Assembly (NCBI RefSeq): GCF_030732095.1
Contig: NZ_JAVAMQ010000007.1
Span: 124,001-188,000, forward strand
Direction of reading: 5' to 3'
Length of the DNA: 64,000 nt
Source of the DNA: Paracoccus spongiarum
GTDB taxonomy: Bacteria; Pseudomonadota; Alphaproteobacteria; Rhodobacterales; Rhodobacteraceae
Position numbers and translations under genes: made by a program. The notes under the pieces are model-generated. The model saw only the letters and a program-made list of their open reading frames with translations. It had not been told where the DNA came from and ran no database searches. This document shows positions 9,789 through 18,875 of the stretch, piece by piece (position 1 is the stretch's first letter; the number at the start of each line of letters is the position of its first letter).

Positions 9789-11078
9789 ATGGATTTCATG
9801 GCACAGGCGACCGCCGCCGTCGGCGGTATCATGGTGGCGCTGCGGCGCTTCGGGGCGCCCCGGACCCAGGCGGTCGGCACGGCGCCCACCATCCCCGAGG
9901 CCAGGCGGCAGGGGCTGATGACCCTGAAGATGCCAAGCGCGCATGGCTGGGCGCCCGGCCAGCTGCCGGTGGCGGCGGCCGGGCTGAAGGTCAACGCCTT
10001 CGCGTCGGGGCTGGATCATCCGCGCTGGATCGAGGTGCTGCCGAATGGCGACGTTCTGGTGGCCGAGGCCAAGGAACAGCCCGCGCCGCCGCGCACGATG
10101 ATGGATCGGGCGATGCAGGCGACGATGCGCCGCGCCCATGCCATCGGCACCAGCGCCAACCGCATCAGCCTGTGGCGCGATGCCGATGGCGACGGCGTGG
10201 CCGAAACGCGCGAGGTCTTTCTGGACGGCCAGAACCAGCCCTTCGGCATGGCGCTGGCCGGGGGCACCTTCTATGTCGGCAATACCGACGGGATCGTCGC
10301 CTTTCCCTACACCGACGGCGCCACCCGGCTGGAGGGGCCGGGCCGCCGGCTGGTCGAGTTCAAGCCGGGCGGGCACTGGACCCGCAGCCTGATCCTGTCG
10401 CCGGATGGCAGCCGCCTTTACGCGGGCGTCGGCTCGCTGAGCAATATCGGCGACAAGGGCATGGCGGTCGAGGAAGGCCGCGCGGCGATCTGGGAACTGG
10501 AACTGGCCAGCGGCGCGGCGCGGATCTTCGCCTCGGGCCTGCGCAACGCCGTGGGCATGGCGTGGGAGCCGGTGACCGGCAGCCTCTGGACGGTGGTCAA
10601 CGAACGCGACGGGCTGGGCGACGAGACGCCGCCCGACTACCTGACCTCGGTGCGCGAGGGCGGCTTCTATGGCTGGCCCTATTGCTACTGGGGCCAGACC
10701 GTGGACGACCGCGTGGCCCAGGATGCCGAGATGGTCGCCCGCGCAATCACGCCCGACTACGCGCTTGGCGGCCACACCGCCTCGCTTGGGCTGTGCTGGA
10801 TGCCCGAAGGCACCCTGCCCGGCTTTCCCGACGGCATGGTGATCGGCCAGCACGGGTCCTGGAACCGCTCGACCCTCAGCGGCTATCGGCTGGTCTTCGT
10901 GCCGTTCGAGAATGGCCGGCCCGCAGGGGTGCCGCGCGACATCCTGTGGGGCTTTCTGTCCGAGGACGAGAAGCTGGCCCATGGCCGTCCGGTCGGTGTC
11001 ACCATCGGCCCCGACAAGGCATCACTGTTGATGGCCGACGATGTGGGCAACGTGATCTGGCGAATCAGTGCAGCCTGA
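9789..11078 (+). CDS. PQQ-dependent sugar dehydrogenase / L-sorbosone dehydrogenase-like protein
   Basis: Six-bladed beta-propeller of the glucose/sorbosone dehydrogenase family. Diagnostic stretches are 'GLDHPRWIEVLPNGDVLVAE', 'GVGSLSNIGDKG', 'FASGLRNAVGMAWEP', 'WTVVNERDGLGDE', 'GGFYGWPYCYWG' and 'GQHGSWNRS'. I start at ATG 9789 (about 429 residues), which follows a purine-rich ribosome site; the frame is open further upstream but overlaps the end of bchO. No clear cleavable signal peptide is visible, although a short hydrophobic stretch lies near the N-terminus. Substrate is not evident; oxidation of a sugar or aldehyde sugar is the family expectation. It is followed by a small GC hairpin and the dgo genes. 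Confidence 0.75.
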   Translation: MDFMAQATAAVGGIMVALRRFGAPRTQAVGTAPTIPEARRQGLMTLKMPSAHGWAPGQLPVAAAGLKVNAFASGLDHPRWIEVLPNGDVLVAEAKEQPAPPRTMMDRAMQATMRRAHAIGTSANRISLWRDADGDGVAETREVFLDGQNQPFGMALAGGTFYVGNTDGIVAFPYTDGATRLEGPGRRLVEFKPGGHWTRSLILSPDGSRLYAGVGSLSNIGDKGMAVEEGRAAIWELELASGAARIFASGLRNAVGMAWEPVTGSLWTVVNERDGLGDETPPDYLTSVREGGFYGWPYCYWGQTVDDRVAQDAEMVARAITPDYALGGHTASLGLCWMPEGTLPGFPDGMVIGQHGSWNRSTLSGYRLVFVPFENGRPAGVPRDILWGFLSEDEKLAHGRPVGVTIGPDKASLLMADDVGNVIWRISAA

Positions 11079-11084
11079 CGGGAC

Positions 11085-11100
11085 GGCGGCGAGGGCCGCC
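11085..11100 (+). terminator. small GC hairpin between the sorbosone-dehydrogenase-like gene and dgoK
   Basis: GGCGGC at 11085-11090 and GCCGCC at 11095-11100 with a 4-base loop, seven bases after the upstream stop. No run of T follows, so it may be a weak terminator or just a stabilising hairpin. Confidence 0.35.
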
Positions 11101-11133
11101 ACCCTCCGCATCGCGTGAAAGGGGAATGATGCC

Positions 11134-12048
11134 ATGTCCGGAACGGATCGGCAGGACAAGGGCGAGGCCGGCGGCGGGACAGGCGCCGACTGGATCGCCG
11201 CCGACTGGGGCACCACCAACCTGCGGCTCTGGGCGATGCGCGGCGGCGGGGTCGTGGCCCGCCGCGCCTCGGGTCGCGGCATGTCGGGCCTTGCCGCCGA
11301 CGAGTTCGCCACGGTCCTCGCCGAGGCGACGCAGGGCTGGGGCGATCTGCCGGTCGTCGCCTGTGGCATGGTCGGCGCGCGGCAGGGCTGGATCGACGCG
11401 CCCTATGCGGCCGTGCCCGTGCGCGGCCAGCCGCGGATGATCCGGGTGCCGGGCCAGCGGGTCTGGATCGCCTGCGGCCTCAGCCAGGCCAGCCCGCCCG
11501 ACGTGATGCGCGGCGAGGAGACCCAGCTTGCCGGGTTGCTGGCCGCACGGCCCGATTTTGACGGCTGCGCCTGCCTGCCCGGCACCCACAGCAAATGGGC
11601 GCGCCTGTCGGCAGGCGAGATCTGTTCCTTCCAGAGCTTCATGACCGGCGAGATCTATGCACTGCTGGCCCGCCAGTCGGTGCTGCGCCACGGCATCGGC
11701 GAGGCCCGCGACGATGCCGCCTTCGACGAGGCGGTGGCCGATGCGCTGAGCCAGCCGCACCGCGCCTATGCCCGGCTGTTCCAGCTGCGCGCCGCATCGC
11801 TGATCGCGGATCTGGCGCCCGACAGCGCCGCCTCGCGGTTGTCGGGCATGCTGATCGGCTGGGAGCTGGCGGGCGCCAAGCCCTACTGGCTGGGCCACGA
11901 GGTGGTCATCATCGGCGCGCCGGCGCTGTCGGGGCTTTACGCGCGGGCGCTGCGCCAGCAGGGCGTGACCTGCCTTCTGGCCGATGCCGAGGCCACCACC
12001 CTTGCCGGGCTTCACCTCGCCCGCCTGCAGATCGGAGAGACCGCATGA
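11134..12048 (+). CDS. dgoK: 2-dehydro-3-deoxygalactonokinase
   Basis: Phosphorylates 2-keto-3-deoxygalactonate in the DeLey-Doudoroff galactose pathway. The 304-residue product carries the ATPase-fold signature '[15 protein letters not shown]' at the N-terminus, '[11 protein letters not shown]' in the middle and '[16 protein letters not shown]' and '[13 protein letters not shown]' near the C-terminus, all typical of DgoK. Its stop overlaps the following dgoA start (ATGA at 12045-12048), so the two enzymes are translationally coupled. Galactonate dehydratase (dgoD) and a transporter are not next to it. Confidence 0.92.
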   Translation: MSGTDRQDKGEAGGGTGADWIAADWGTTNLRLWAMRGGGVVARRASGRGMSGLAADEFATVLAEATQGWGDLPVVACGMVGARQGWIDAPYAAVPVRGQPRMIRVPGQRVWIACGLSQASPPDVMRGEETQLAGLLAARPDFDGCACLPGTHSKWARLSAGEICSFQSFMTGEIYALLARQSVLRHGIGEARDDAAFDEAVADALSQPHRAYARLFQLRAASLIADLAPDSAASRLSGMLIGWELAGAKPYWLGHEVVIIGAPALSGLYARALRQQGVTCLLADAEATTLAGLHLARLQIGETA

Positions 12049-12659
12049 CCCGCAACATCGTGGCCATCCTTCGCGGGATCACCCCGCCCGAGGCAACAGC
12101 CATCGCCGAGGCGCTGATCGCCGAGGGCGTCACCACCATCGAGGTGCCGCTGAACTCACCCGATCCGCTGGACAGCATCGCGGCGATGCAGGCGCAATGC
12201 GGGGACCGGGCGCGGATCGGCGCGGGCACGGTGCTGACCGCCGATCAGGTCCGCGCGGTCGCGGCGACCGGCGCGCGGCTGATCGTGTCGCCGAACTGCG
12301 ATGTTTCGGTGATCGCGGCGACCAAGGCGGCAGGTCTGGCCAGCTTTCCCGGCATCATGACCCCGACCGAGGCCTTCGCCGCACTGGCTGCCGGGGCTGA
12401 CGCGCTGAAGCTGTTTCCGGGCGAGCTGATCGGCCCGGCCGGCCTGCGGGCGATGCGCGCGGTGCTGCCCCCGTCCATGCCGGTCTATGCGGTGGGCGGC
12501 ATCTCGGAAGGCAACATGGCCGACTGGCTGGCGGCGGGGGTGACAGGGTTCGGCATCGGCTCGTCGATCTTCCGGCCGGGCGACGGCGTGGCCGATGTCG
12601 CCGCCAAGGCGCGGGCACTGTGCGCGGCATGGGACAAGGCGGCCGCGCCGCGCGGCTGA
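12045..12659 (+). CDS. dgoA: 2-dehydro-3-deoxy-6-phosphogalactonate aldolase
   Basis: Class I KDPG/KDPGal aldolase that cleaves the product of DgoK to pyruvate and glyceraldehyde 3-phosphate. The 204-residue TIM barrel has the catalytic Glu in '[12 protein letters not shown]', '[11 protein letters not shown]', and the Schiff-base Lys in '[14 protein letters not shown]', followed by '[19 protein letters not shown]'. The 'EVPLNSP' form of the active-site strand is typical of KDPGal rather than KDPG aldolases. Coupled to dgoK by a four-base overlap. Confidence 0.92.
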   Translation: MTRNIVAILRGITPPEATAIAEALIAEGVTTIEVPLNSPDPLDSIAAMQAQCGDRARIGAGTVLTADQVRAVAATGARLIVSPNCDVSVIAATKAAGLASFPGIMTPTEAFAALAAGADALKLFPGELIGPAGLRAMRAVLPPSMPVYAVGGISEGNMADWLAAGVTGFGIGSSIFRPGDGVADVAAKARALCAAWDKAAAPRG

Positions 12660-12775
12660 GACATGACGGGGTCGCAGCGCCGCACCCGTGCACCTCCGAT
12701 CATCGGGCGTGACATGGCGGCAAAACTCTGACCTGCTGTCAGCAACGCGCCGCCCCCGCCCGGATTTCAGAACCG

Positions 12776-13726
12776 ATGCCACAGCTTACCCTGCGCCAGA
12801 TCGAGGTCATCCGGGCGGTCATGCTGACCGGCACGATCACCGGCGCGGCGCGGATGCTGAACGTCTCGGCGCCCGGCATCAGCCGCCTGGTCAAGCATAC
12901 CGAGGAATCGCTGTCGCTGCGCCTGTTCGAGCGGCGCGGCGGGGTCTATGTGCCGGCGGTCGAGGCCAGCGCCATCTTCGACCAGATCGGCCGGGTCTTC
13001 GGCGGCGTCGAGAACCTGACCCGGGCCGTCGAATCGCTGCAGCGGGGCGAGGCGGTGGACCTGTCCTTCGCCTCGGCCCCCTCGGTCGCGCAGTTCATCG
13101 CCGCCCGCGCCGTGCGCGCGGTGCGGCAGCGATACCCGGACCTGTTCATCGACCTCAACATCCTCAAGATCGAGGAGACGATCGACTATCTGATGCTGGA
13201 ACGCGGCGAGTTCGTGATGATGAGCACGCCGGTCGACAATGCCGGGATCAGCAACGACATCGCCGCCCGGGGCCGGCTGGCCGCGATCCTGCCCGAGGGC
13301 CACGAGCTGGCCGGGCGCGACAGCGTCTCGATCCATGATCTCGTGCGCTATCCGATGATCGGCGTCGATGCGAACGATCCCTATGGCGCGGCCTGCGCGC
13401 GGCCGCTGCGCGAGGCCGGGTTGCCGGTGCGCTATTCGATGCGGGGGCGGTTCGCGCAGACCGTGGTCAGCCTGGTGCGGCACGGCCTTGGGGTCGCGGT
13501 CATCGACGAGTTTTCCGTGGCCGAGCTGTACATGCCCGGCGTGGTCCGCCTGCGGCTGCAGGAAGAGGCGCCGATCACGATCTATGTCGTCACGAAGACC
13601 GGGCGCGTGCTGTCCAGCTTTGCTGAATTCGCCATCGCCCAGCTGCGCCGCGAATTGCTGCGCGCCACCGCCTCGCGCCCCTGGGAGGCGCGGCAGGGCG
13701 GCGCGGGTGGCACGGGCGGAAGTTAA
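12776..13726 (+). CDS. LysR-family transcriptional regulator
   Basis: LysR-type regulator of 316 residues with an N-terminal winged HTH ('MLTGTITGAARMLNVSAPGI', 'RLVKHTEESLSLRLFERRGG') and a periplasmic-binding-fold effector domain ('MIGVDANDPYGAACARPLRE', 'HGLGVAVIDEFSVAELY'). It lies upstream of, and in the same direction as, the TTT transport and dehydroshikimate genes. A 17-base palindrome overlaps its stop codon and sits in front of that operon, so it probably controls them. The inducer is unknown; a quinate/shikimate-type acid is the obvious candidate. Confidence 0.88.
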   Translation: MPQLTLRQIEVIRAVMLTGTITGAARMLNVSAPGISRLVKHTEESLSLRLFERRGGVYVPAVEASAIFDQIGRVFGGVENLTRAVESLQRGEAVDLSFASAPSVAQFIAARAVRAVRQRYPDLFIDLNILKIEETIDYLMLERGEFVMMSTPVDNAGISNDIAARGRLAAILPEGHELAGRDSVSIHDLVRYPMIGVDANDPYGAACARPLREAGLPVRYSMRGRFAQTVVSLVRHGLGVAVIDEFSVAELYMPGVVRLRLQEEAPITIYVVTKTGRVLSSFAEFAIAQLRRELLRATASRPWEARQGGAGGTGGS

Positions 13727-13738
13727 CATCATGTTAAC
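13722..13738. promoter_or_regulatory. palindrome at the LysR stop codon, likely operator of the TTT operon
   Basis: GTTAAC at 13722-13727 and again at 13733-13738 around ATCAT form a 17-base near-perfect palindrome. It overlaps the LysR stop codon and lies in an AT-rich patch (to about 13766) about 95 bases upstream of the first transporter gene. The spacing resembles LysR-type T-N11-A palindromes. Binding is an inference from position. Confidence 0.45.
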
Positions 13739-13832
13739 GTCAGTGACGGATTAATATTTGCCGTAAAGGCGCCTCGACGTGATGATGTGACGCATGGAGG
13801 CCGCGGGAATCGCCCGCGGCAGGGAGGACATC

Positions 13833-14840
13833 ATGAACAAGATCATCGTGAAATTCACGACCGCCTTCGCGCTGACCACGGCCCTGACCGGCAGCCTGGC
13901 GATCGCGCAGGATTATCCCGCCAAGGAAATCCAGGGCATCATCCAGTGGGGTGCCGGCGGCTCGACCGACACCGTGATGCGCACCGTCACCCCCCATGCC
14001 GAAGAGGTTCTGGGCGGCAAGGTCGTGATGAAGAACATGACCGGCGGCGTCGGCGCCATCGCCACGAAATTCGTCTATGCCCAGAAGCCCGACGGCTACA
14101 CCCTGCTGATGGGCGCCGAGAACCCGCTGCTCTACAAGGTGATGGGGCTGGGCGACATCGACTATTCGGAATTCACCCCGATCAACATCCTGGCCCGTGG
14201 CGTGCCGATCCTGGTGGCCAACAACGACGCGCCCTTCAACACCTTCGCCGAGATGGTTGCCCATATCCAGGCCAATCCCAACGCGGTGAAGTTCGGCTCG
14301 ACCGGCCCGGGCGGTCTGGCATCGGTGGTGACGGCGATGCTGAAGTCCAAGACCGACCTGCAGGTGACCGAGGTTCCCTATGACGGCGACGGCCCGGCGC
14401 TGACCGCGCTTCAGGGGGGCGCCGTCGACGTGATGCCCGCCGTGCTCGGCGCGGCGATCGAGGGCATCAAGGGCGGCCGGATGAAGGCGATCGCCCTGGT
14501 CGACAACGCGGCCTCCGAGGCGCTGCCGGACGTGCCGGCGCTGGGCGAGACCAACCCCGAATATGCCGACTACCTGCCCTGGGGCCCGTTCTTCGGCGTC
14601 TTCGTGAAGAACGGCACCCCCGAGGACGTGGTGGCCAAGCTGACCGCGGCCTATGCCGAGGGCGCGAAAAGCGACGACTTCATCAAGCTGATGGCCGATC
14701 GGGGCTTCGTCATCGAAAGCCTGTCGGGACAGCCTGCGCAGGATTTCCTGGCAAACTGGCAGTCGGTCACCTCGTGGCTGATCCAGGACGCGGGCCTTGC
14801 GAAGGCCTCGCCCGAGGAATTCGGCATCCCGCGGCCCTGA
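13833..14840 (+). CDS. tripartite tricarboxylate transporter substrate-binding protein (TctC family)
   Basis: Periplasmic binding protein of a TTT system. The start at 13833 follows the ribosome site AGGGAGGA and gives a 335-residue precursor with a clear signal peptide ('FALTTALTGSLAIAQDYP'). The mature protein has family features: 'IQWGAGGSTDTVMRTVTPH', 'VMKNMTGGVGAIATKFVY' and 'LLMGAENPLLYKVM'. It heads an operon with TctB, TctA, QuiC-like and shikimate-dehydrogenase-like genes, so a hydroaromatic or related carboxylate is the likely ligand. A strong hairpin follows the gene, as often seen where the binding protein is made in excess. Confidence 0.9.
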   Translation: MNKIIVKFTTAFALTTALTGSLAIAQDYPAKEIQGIIQWGAGGSTDTVMRTVTPHAEEVLGGKVVMKNMTGGVGAIATKFVYAQKPDGYTLLMGAENPLLYKVMGLGDIDYSEFTPINILARGVPILVANNDAPFNTFAEMVAHIQANPNAVKFGSTGPGGLASVVTAMLKSKTDLQVTEVPYDGDGPALTALQGGAVDVMPAVLGAAIEGIKGGRMKAIALVDNAASEALPDVPALGETNPEYADYLPWGPFFGVFVKNGTPEDVVAKLTAAYAEGAKSDDFIKLMADRGFVIESLSGQPAQDFLANWQSVTSWLIQDAGLAKASPEEFGIPRP

Positions 14841-14846
14841 CCCAAC

Positions 14847-14874
14847 GCCGCCCCGGCCCGCCAGCCGGGGCGGC
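14847..14874 (+). other. intercistronic hairpin between tctC and tctB
   Basis: A perfect 11-base-pair stem: GCCGCCCCGGC at 14847-14857 pairs with GCCGGGGCGGC at 14864-14874 around a six-base loop. It starts six bases after the TctC stop. There is no T-run, so it more likely protects the tctC message or partly attenuates readthrough to tctBA than terminates fully. Confidence 0.65.
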
Positions 14875-14904
14875 ATGACACCGCATCACAGGGAGGAATC
14901 GGTC

Positions 14905-15417
14905 ATGCACGACAAGCGTATGCGCAGCGCAGGCGAGATTGCGTTCAATGGCGGAATGTTCGTCCTCAGCCTCGTGCTGCTGGTCGCGGCGTACGCCATC
15001 TCGGGCTTCGAATCGCTCAGCTCGCCCGGAGCGTTGCCGATGGCGGTGGCGCTGGCGATGGTGGTCAGTTCCGGCCTTATCCTGCTGGACAATGTCCGCA
15101 ACTCTCGGCGTGACGGCACCCGCTTCATCCGCGACATCCTGCCGCCGGCGGTGATCGTGATGATGCTGTTCGTCGCCGGCTACGCGGTGCTGCTGGTGCC
15201 GCTTGGCTTCCTGCCGACCTCGCTGCTGTTCCTGGCGCTGTCGATCATCTACCTGCGGCGCGGCGGCATCGCCTATGCGCTGACCGTCTCGCTGGTGGCG
15301 CTGCTGCTGGTCTATGTGGTGTTCCGCCTGGTGTTCACCGTCCTGATGCCGGCGGGGATCGTCCCGGAAGCCGAGATCCTGGCGGCCATCGGCCGGATGT
15401 TCGGAGGAGCGGAGTGA
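14905..15417 (+). CDS. tripartite tricarboxylate transporter TctB-family small membrane protein
   Basis: Small membrane subunit of the TTT transporter. The ATG at 14905 follows a GGGAGGA ribosome site and gives 170 residues with four to five hydrophobic segments ('GGMFVLSLVLLVAAYAI', 'VIVMMLFVAGYAVLLVPLGF', 'ALTVSLVALLLVYVVF'), the usual DUF1468/TctB pattern. Its TGA overlaps the tctA ATG at 15417, so the two membrane subunits are coupled. Confidence 0.88.
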   Translation: MHDKRMRSAGEIAFNGGMFVLSLVLLVAAYAISGFESLSSPGALPMAVALAMVVSSGLILLDNVRNSRRDGTRFIRDILPPAVIVMMLFVAGYAVLLVPLGFLPTSLLFLALSIIYLRRGGIAYALTVSLVALLLVYVVFRLVFTVLMPAGIVPEAEILAAIGRMFGGAE

Positions 15418-16955
15418 TGGAGGCGCTTGGCTATTTCCTGACCCCCTGGCTTGACATCAAGCTGCTGTTCCTTGTCGCGGCGGGCACCTTTGCCGGCGTC
15501 TATGTCGGGGCCATTCCGGGCCTGTCGGTGACGATGGCGGTGTCGATCCTGATCGGCTTCACCTTCACCTGGGATGTCTATCCGGCGCTGTGCCTGATGG
15601 TCGGCATCTTCATGGGCGGCGTGTATGGCGGCTCGCGCACCGCGATCCTGCTGAACATTCCCGGCGCGCCCTCGGCCATCGCGACGGCGATGGACGGCTA
15701 TCCGCTGGCCCAGAAGGGCCTGGCCGGCGAGGCGATCGGCATTTCCACCGTCATGTCCTTCGTGGGCGGACTGATCGGCATCGCGGTGCTGGCGCTGGCC
15801 GCACCCACCGTCAGCGACTTCGCCCTGACCTTCCAGCCGCGCGACTTCATGCTGCTGGCCGTGCTGGGCATCCTTCTGGTCGGGTCGCTGTCGGGCGAAA
15901 GCCTGGTCAAGGGCATCTTCGCCGGCGCTATGGGCCTGCTGATCGGCACCGTGGGCATGGACCCGCTGACCGCAGAGGAACGGTTCACCTTCGGCTTCAC
16001 CCAGCTGTGGGGCGGGATCAGCTTCATCGCGGTGATGATCGGCATGTTCGGCGTCTCCGAGGCGCTGGCCCAGCTGCACCATGTCGACAAGACCGCCGTG
16101 AAGCAGACGATCAGCCGGATCGTGCCCAGCTTTGCCTCGGTCCGCAAATACCTGCCGCTGTCGCTGCAGACATCGTCGATCGGCGTCATCATCGGCGCCC
16201 TGCCGGGCACCGGCGGCGACATCGCGGCGCTGATGGCCTATGACCACGCCAAGCGCGTGACAAAGAACCCCGAGGTGCCCTTCGGACAGGGCGCCAAGGA
16301 AGGTCTGGTCGCGCCGGAGACCGCCAACAACGCGGCCGTCGGCGGGGCCTTCATCCCGATGCTGACCCTCGGCATTCCGGGCGACGCAGTGACTGCGATC
16401 ATGATCGGCGCCCTGTATATTCATGGTCTCAACCCTGGCCCGATGCTGATGATCGACCAGCCGCAGATGTTCTGGTTCATCACCGGCGCACTGGCCCTGG
16501 CCAACATCTTCATGCTGATCTTCGGCCTGACCGGCATCCGCCTGTTCACCAAGATCGTCGAGATGCCGCGCACGGTGCTGATCCCCCTGATCCTGCTGCT
16601 GTCGATTGTCGGCGCCTATGCGGTCAACAACGCGATCACCGATGTCTACTGGATGCTGGCCTTCGGGGTGCTGGGCTACTTCATGAAGTCCTATGGCTAC
16701 CAGCTGGGACCTGTGATCCTGGGTGTGATCCTGTCGCGGCTTCTGGACGAGAACTGGCGCCGGGCGATCATTTCGGATCAGGGCAGCCTCGTCAGCCTGT
16801 TCAAGGGCATGCTGACCAGCCCCCTGTCGCTGGTGCTGCTGGCCATGGTGGTGATGATCTTCGTCAGCCAGACGCCGATCTGGAAACGCTGGCGCAACAA
16901 GGCCGGCCTGCCGGCCAGCGGCGGCGACCACAACGCGCCGGGTTCGGGCGCCTAG
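15417..16955 (+). CDS. tripartite tricarboxylate transporter TctA-family large permease
   Basis: Large membrane subunit with about a dozen transmembrane segments, 512 residues. Conserved TctA signatures are present: 'GAIPGLSVTMAVSILIGFTF', 'GGVYGGSRTAILLNIPGAP', 'GALPGTGGDIAALMAYDHAK' and 'GIPGDAVTAIMIGAL'. I use the ATG at 15417 rather than the GTG one codon earlier. It is full length, in contrast to the TctA fragment at 62547-62807. Confidence 0.93.
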   Translation: MEALGYFLTPWLDIKLLFLVAAGTFAGVYVGAIPGLSVTMAVSILIGFTFTWDVYPALCLMVGIFMGGVYGGSRTAILLNIPGAPSAIATAMDGYPLAQKGLAGEAIGISTVMSFVGGLIGIAVLALAAPTVSDFALTFQPRDFMLLAVLGILLVGSLSGESLVKGIFAGAMGLLIGTVGMDPLTAEERFTFGFTQLWGGISFIAVMIGMFGVSEALAQLHHVDKTAVKQTISRIVPSFASVRKYLPLSLQTSSIGVIIGALPGTGGDIAALMAYDHAKRVTKNPEVPFGQGAKEGLVAPETANNAAVGGAFIPMLTLGIPGDAVTAIMIGALYIHGLNPGPMLMIDQPQMFWFITGALALANIFMLIFGLTGIRLFTKIVEMPRTVLIPLILLLSIVGAYAVNNAITDVYWMLAFGVLGYFMKSYGYQLGPVILGVILSRLLDENWRRAIISDQGSLVSLFKGMLTSPLSLVLLAMVVMIFVSQTPIWKRWRNKAGLPASGGDHNAPGSGA

Positions 16956-16969
16956 GGAAGGGGCGGGAC

Positions 16970-18856
16970 ATGAAAACCTCGATCGCGACCGTCTCGATCG
17001 CCGGCAACCTGCGCGAGAAGCTGGCGGCCATCGCCGCCGCCGGTTTCGACGGGCTGGAGATCTTCGAGCAGGATTTCCTGCAGGATGCCGCCAGCCCGCG
17101 CGAGGTCGGCCAGATGATCCGCGACCACGGGTTGCAGGTGATGCTGTTCCAGCCCTTTCGCGACTTCGAGGGGCTGCCCGGCCCGCTGCGGGCGCGCGCC
17201 TTCGACCGCGCCCGCCACAAGTTCGACCTGATGGCCGAACTTGGCGCAGACCTGATGCTGATCTGTTCGTCGGTGCATCCGCAGGCCCTGGGCGGCATCG
17301 ACCGGGCCGCCGACGACCTGGCCGAACTGGCCGGGATCGCCGCGGACCGGGGTCTGCGGCTGGGTTACGAGGCGCTGGCCTGGGGGCGGCACGTCAATGA
17401 CCACCGCGACGCCTGGGAGATCGTGCGCCGCGCCGACCACCCCGCGCTGGGCCTGATCCTCGACAGCTTTCACAGCCTGTCGCGCCGGATCGACCCCGAC
17501 ACGATCCGCCGTATCCCCGGCGACCGCATCTTCTTCGTGCAGCTGGCCGACGCGCCGCAGATCGACATGGACCTGCTGTACTGGTCGCGCCATTTCCGGA
17601 ACATGCCCGGCGAGGGCGACCTGCCGGTGGTGGATTTCATGCGCGCGGTCGCGGCGACGGGCTATGCCGGGCCGCTGTCGCTGGAGATCTTCAACGACCA
17701 GTTTCGCGGCGGCAGCCCCACAGGCATCGCGCGCGACGGCCACCGCTCGCTGATCTGGCTGATGGATCAGGTGCGCCGGGCCGAGCCGTCGCTGGCCGTA
17801 GACCTGCCCGCGATCCCGGCCAACATCGCGGTGCGCGGTGTCGAGTTCATCGAATTCGCCACAGATCCCGCCGGCGCGCCCGAACTGGAAACGGCGCTGG
17901 CCCGGATGGGTTTTCACCGCGACAGCCTGCATCGCAACAAGGCGGTCAGCGTCTGGAGGCAGGGGGCTGTGCGCATCCTGGTGAACACCGAGCAGACCGG
18001 CTTTGCCCACAGCTTCTTTCTGAACCACGGCACCGGGGTCTGCGACATCGGCCTGAGGGTCGAGGACGCCGCGAACACCGTGGCCCGCGCCACCGCCCTC
18101 GATGCCACGCTGTTCAGCCAGCCGCTTGGCCCGCAGGAAATGACCATCCCGGCGATCCGCGGCGTCGGCGGCTCGATCCTGCATTTCATCGACGAGAAAA
18201 GCGGGCTGGATGCCGTGTGGAAGGTCGAGTTCCAGCCGACCGGCGCGCCCGAGCCCGATTTCGGCCTGTTCCGCGTGGATCACCTGGCCGAGACGATGGG
18301 CTATGACGAGATGCTCAGCTGGACGCTGTTCTACAGCGCCATCTTCGACATGCAGCGCAGGCCGATGCTGGACGTGGCCGATCCCGACGGGCTGGTGCGC
18401 AGCCAGGCGATCGCAAGCCCTGATGGCGGCACCCGGATCACCCTGAACGGGGCGCAGTCGCACCGGACCTTGGCCGGGGGGTTCCTGGCCGACAGCATGG
18501 GCAGCGCGGTCCAGCACATCGCGCTGGCCAGCCGCGACATCTTTGCGAGCGCCGAGGCGATGGCCGGCGCGGGGTTCGAGCCGCTGGAAATTCCCGACAA
18601 CTACTATGACGACCTGCGCGCCCGCCACGGCCTCGACGAGGCGACAATCGCCCGCTTGCGGCGCTGGAACATCCTCTACGAGACCGAGGGCGAGGCCGAG
18701 TTCTTCCAGTTCTACGGCCGTCCGCTGGCCGGCGGGCTGTTCTTCGAGATCGTCGAGCGGCGCGGCGGCTATGACGGCTATGGCGCCAGCAACGCGCCGT
18801 TCCGCATCGCCGCGCTGAAACGGCTTCTGCGCGCCAAGGACATGCCGCGCGCCTAA
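16970..18856 (+). CDS. quiC: 3-dehydroshikimate dehydratase, QuiC type (TIM barrel fused to HPPD-like domain)
   Basis: Converts 3-dehydroshikimate to protocatechuate, linking quinate/shikimate use to the beta-ketoadipate pathway. Of 628 residues, about 1-265 form a sugar-phosphate-isomerase-like TIM barrel and about 285-620 a 4-hydroxyphenylpyruvate-dioxygenase-like domain, the two-domain layout of QuiC1. Glu134 ('GYEALAWG'), Asp165 ('LILDSFHS'), Gln191 ('FFVQLADA') and Glu239 ('LSLEIFND') fall at the positions I recall for the metal ligands of that family. The C-terminal half keeps a vicinal-oxygen-chelate set: His in 'RVDHLAETM', His in 'AVQHIALAS', Glu in 'FFEIVERR'. It starts 14 bases after tctA and is followed 19 bases later by a shikimate-dehydrogenase-like gene. 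Confidence 0.85.
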   Translation: MKTSIATVSIAGNLREKLAAIAAAGFDGLEIFEQDFLQDAASPREVGQMIRDHGLQVMLFQPFRDFEGLPGPLRARAFDRARHKFDLMAELGADLMLICSSVHPQALGGIDRAADDLAELAGIAADRGLRLGYEALAWGRHVNDHRDAWEIVRRADHPALGLILDSFHSLSRRIDPDTIRRIPGDRIFFVQLADAPQIDMDLLYWSRHFRNMPGEGDLPVVDFMRAVAATGYAGPLSLEIFNDQFRGGSPTGIARDGHRSLIWLMDQVRRAEPSLAVDLPAIPANIAVRGVEFIEFATDPAGAPELETALARMGFHRDSLHRNKAVSVWRQGAVRILVNTEQTGFAHSFFLNHGTGVCDIGLRVEDAANTVARATALDATLFSQPLGPQEMTIPAIRGVGGSILHFIDEKSGLDAVWKVEFQPTGAPEPDFGLFRVDHLAETMGYDEMLSWTLFYSAIFDMQRRPMLDVADPDGLVRSQAIASPDGGTRITLNGAQSHRTLAGGFLADSMGSAVQHIALASRDIFASAEAMAGAGFEPLEIPDNYYDDLRARHGLDEATIARLRRWNILYETEGEAEFFQFYGRPLAGGLFFEIVERRGGYDGYGASNAPFRIAALKRLLRAKDMPRA

Positions 18857-18875
18857 CTGTCAGGGACGAACAACC

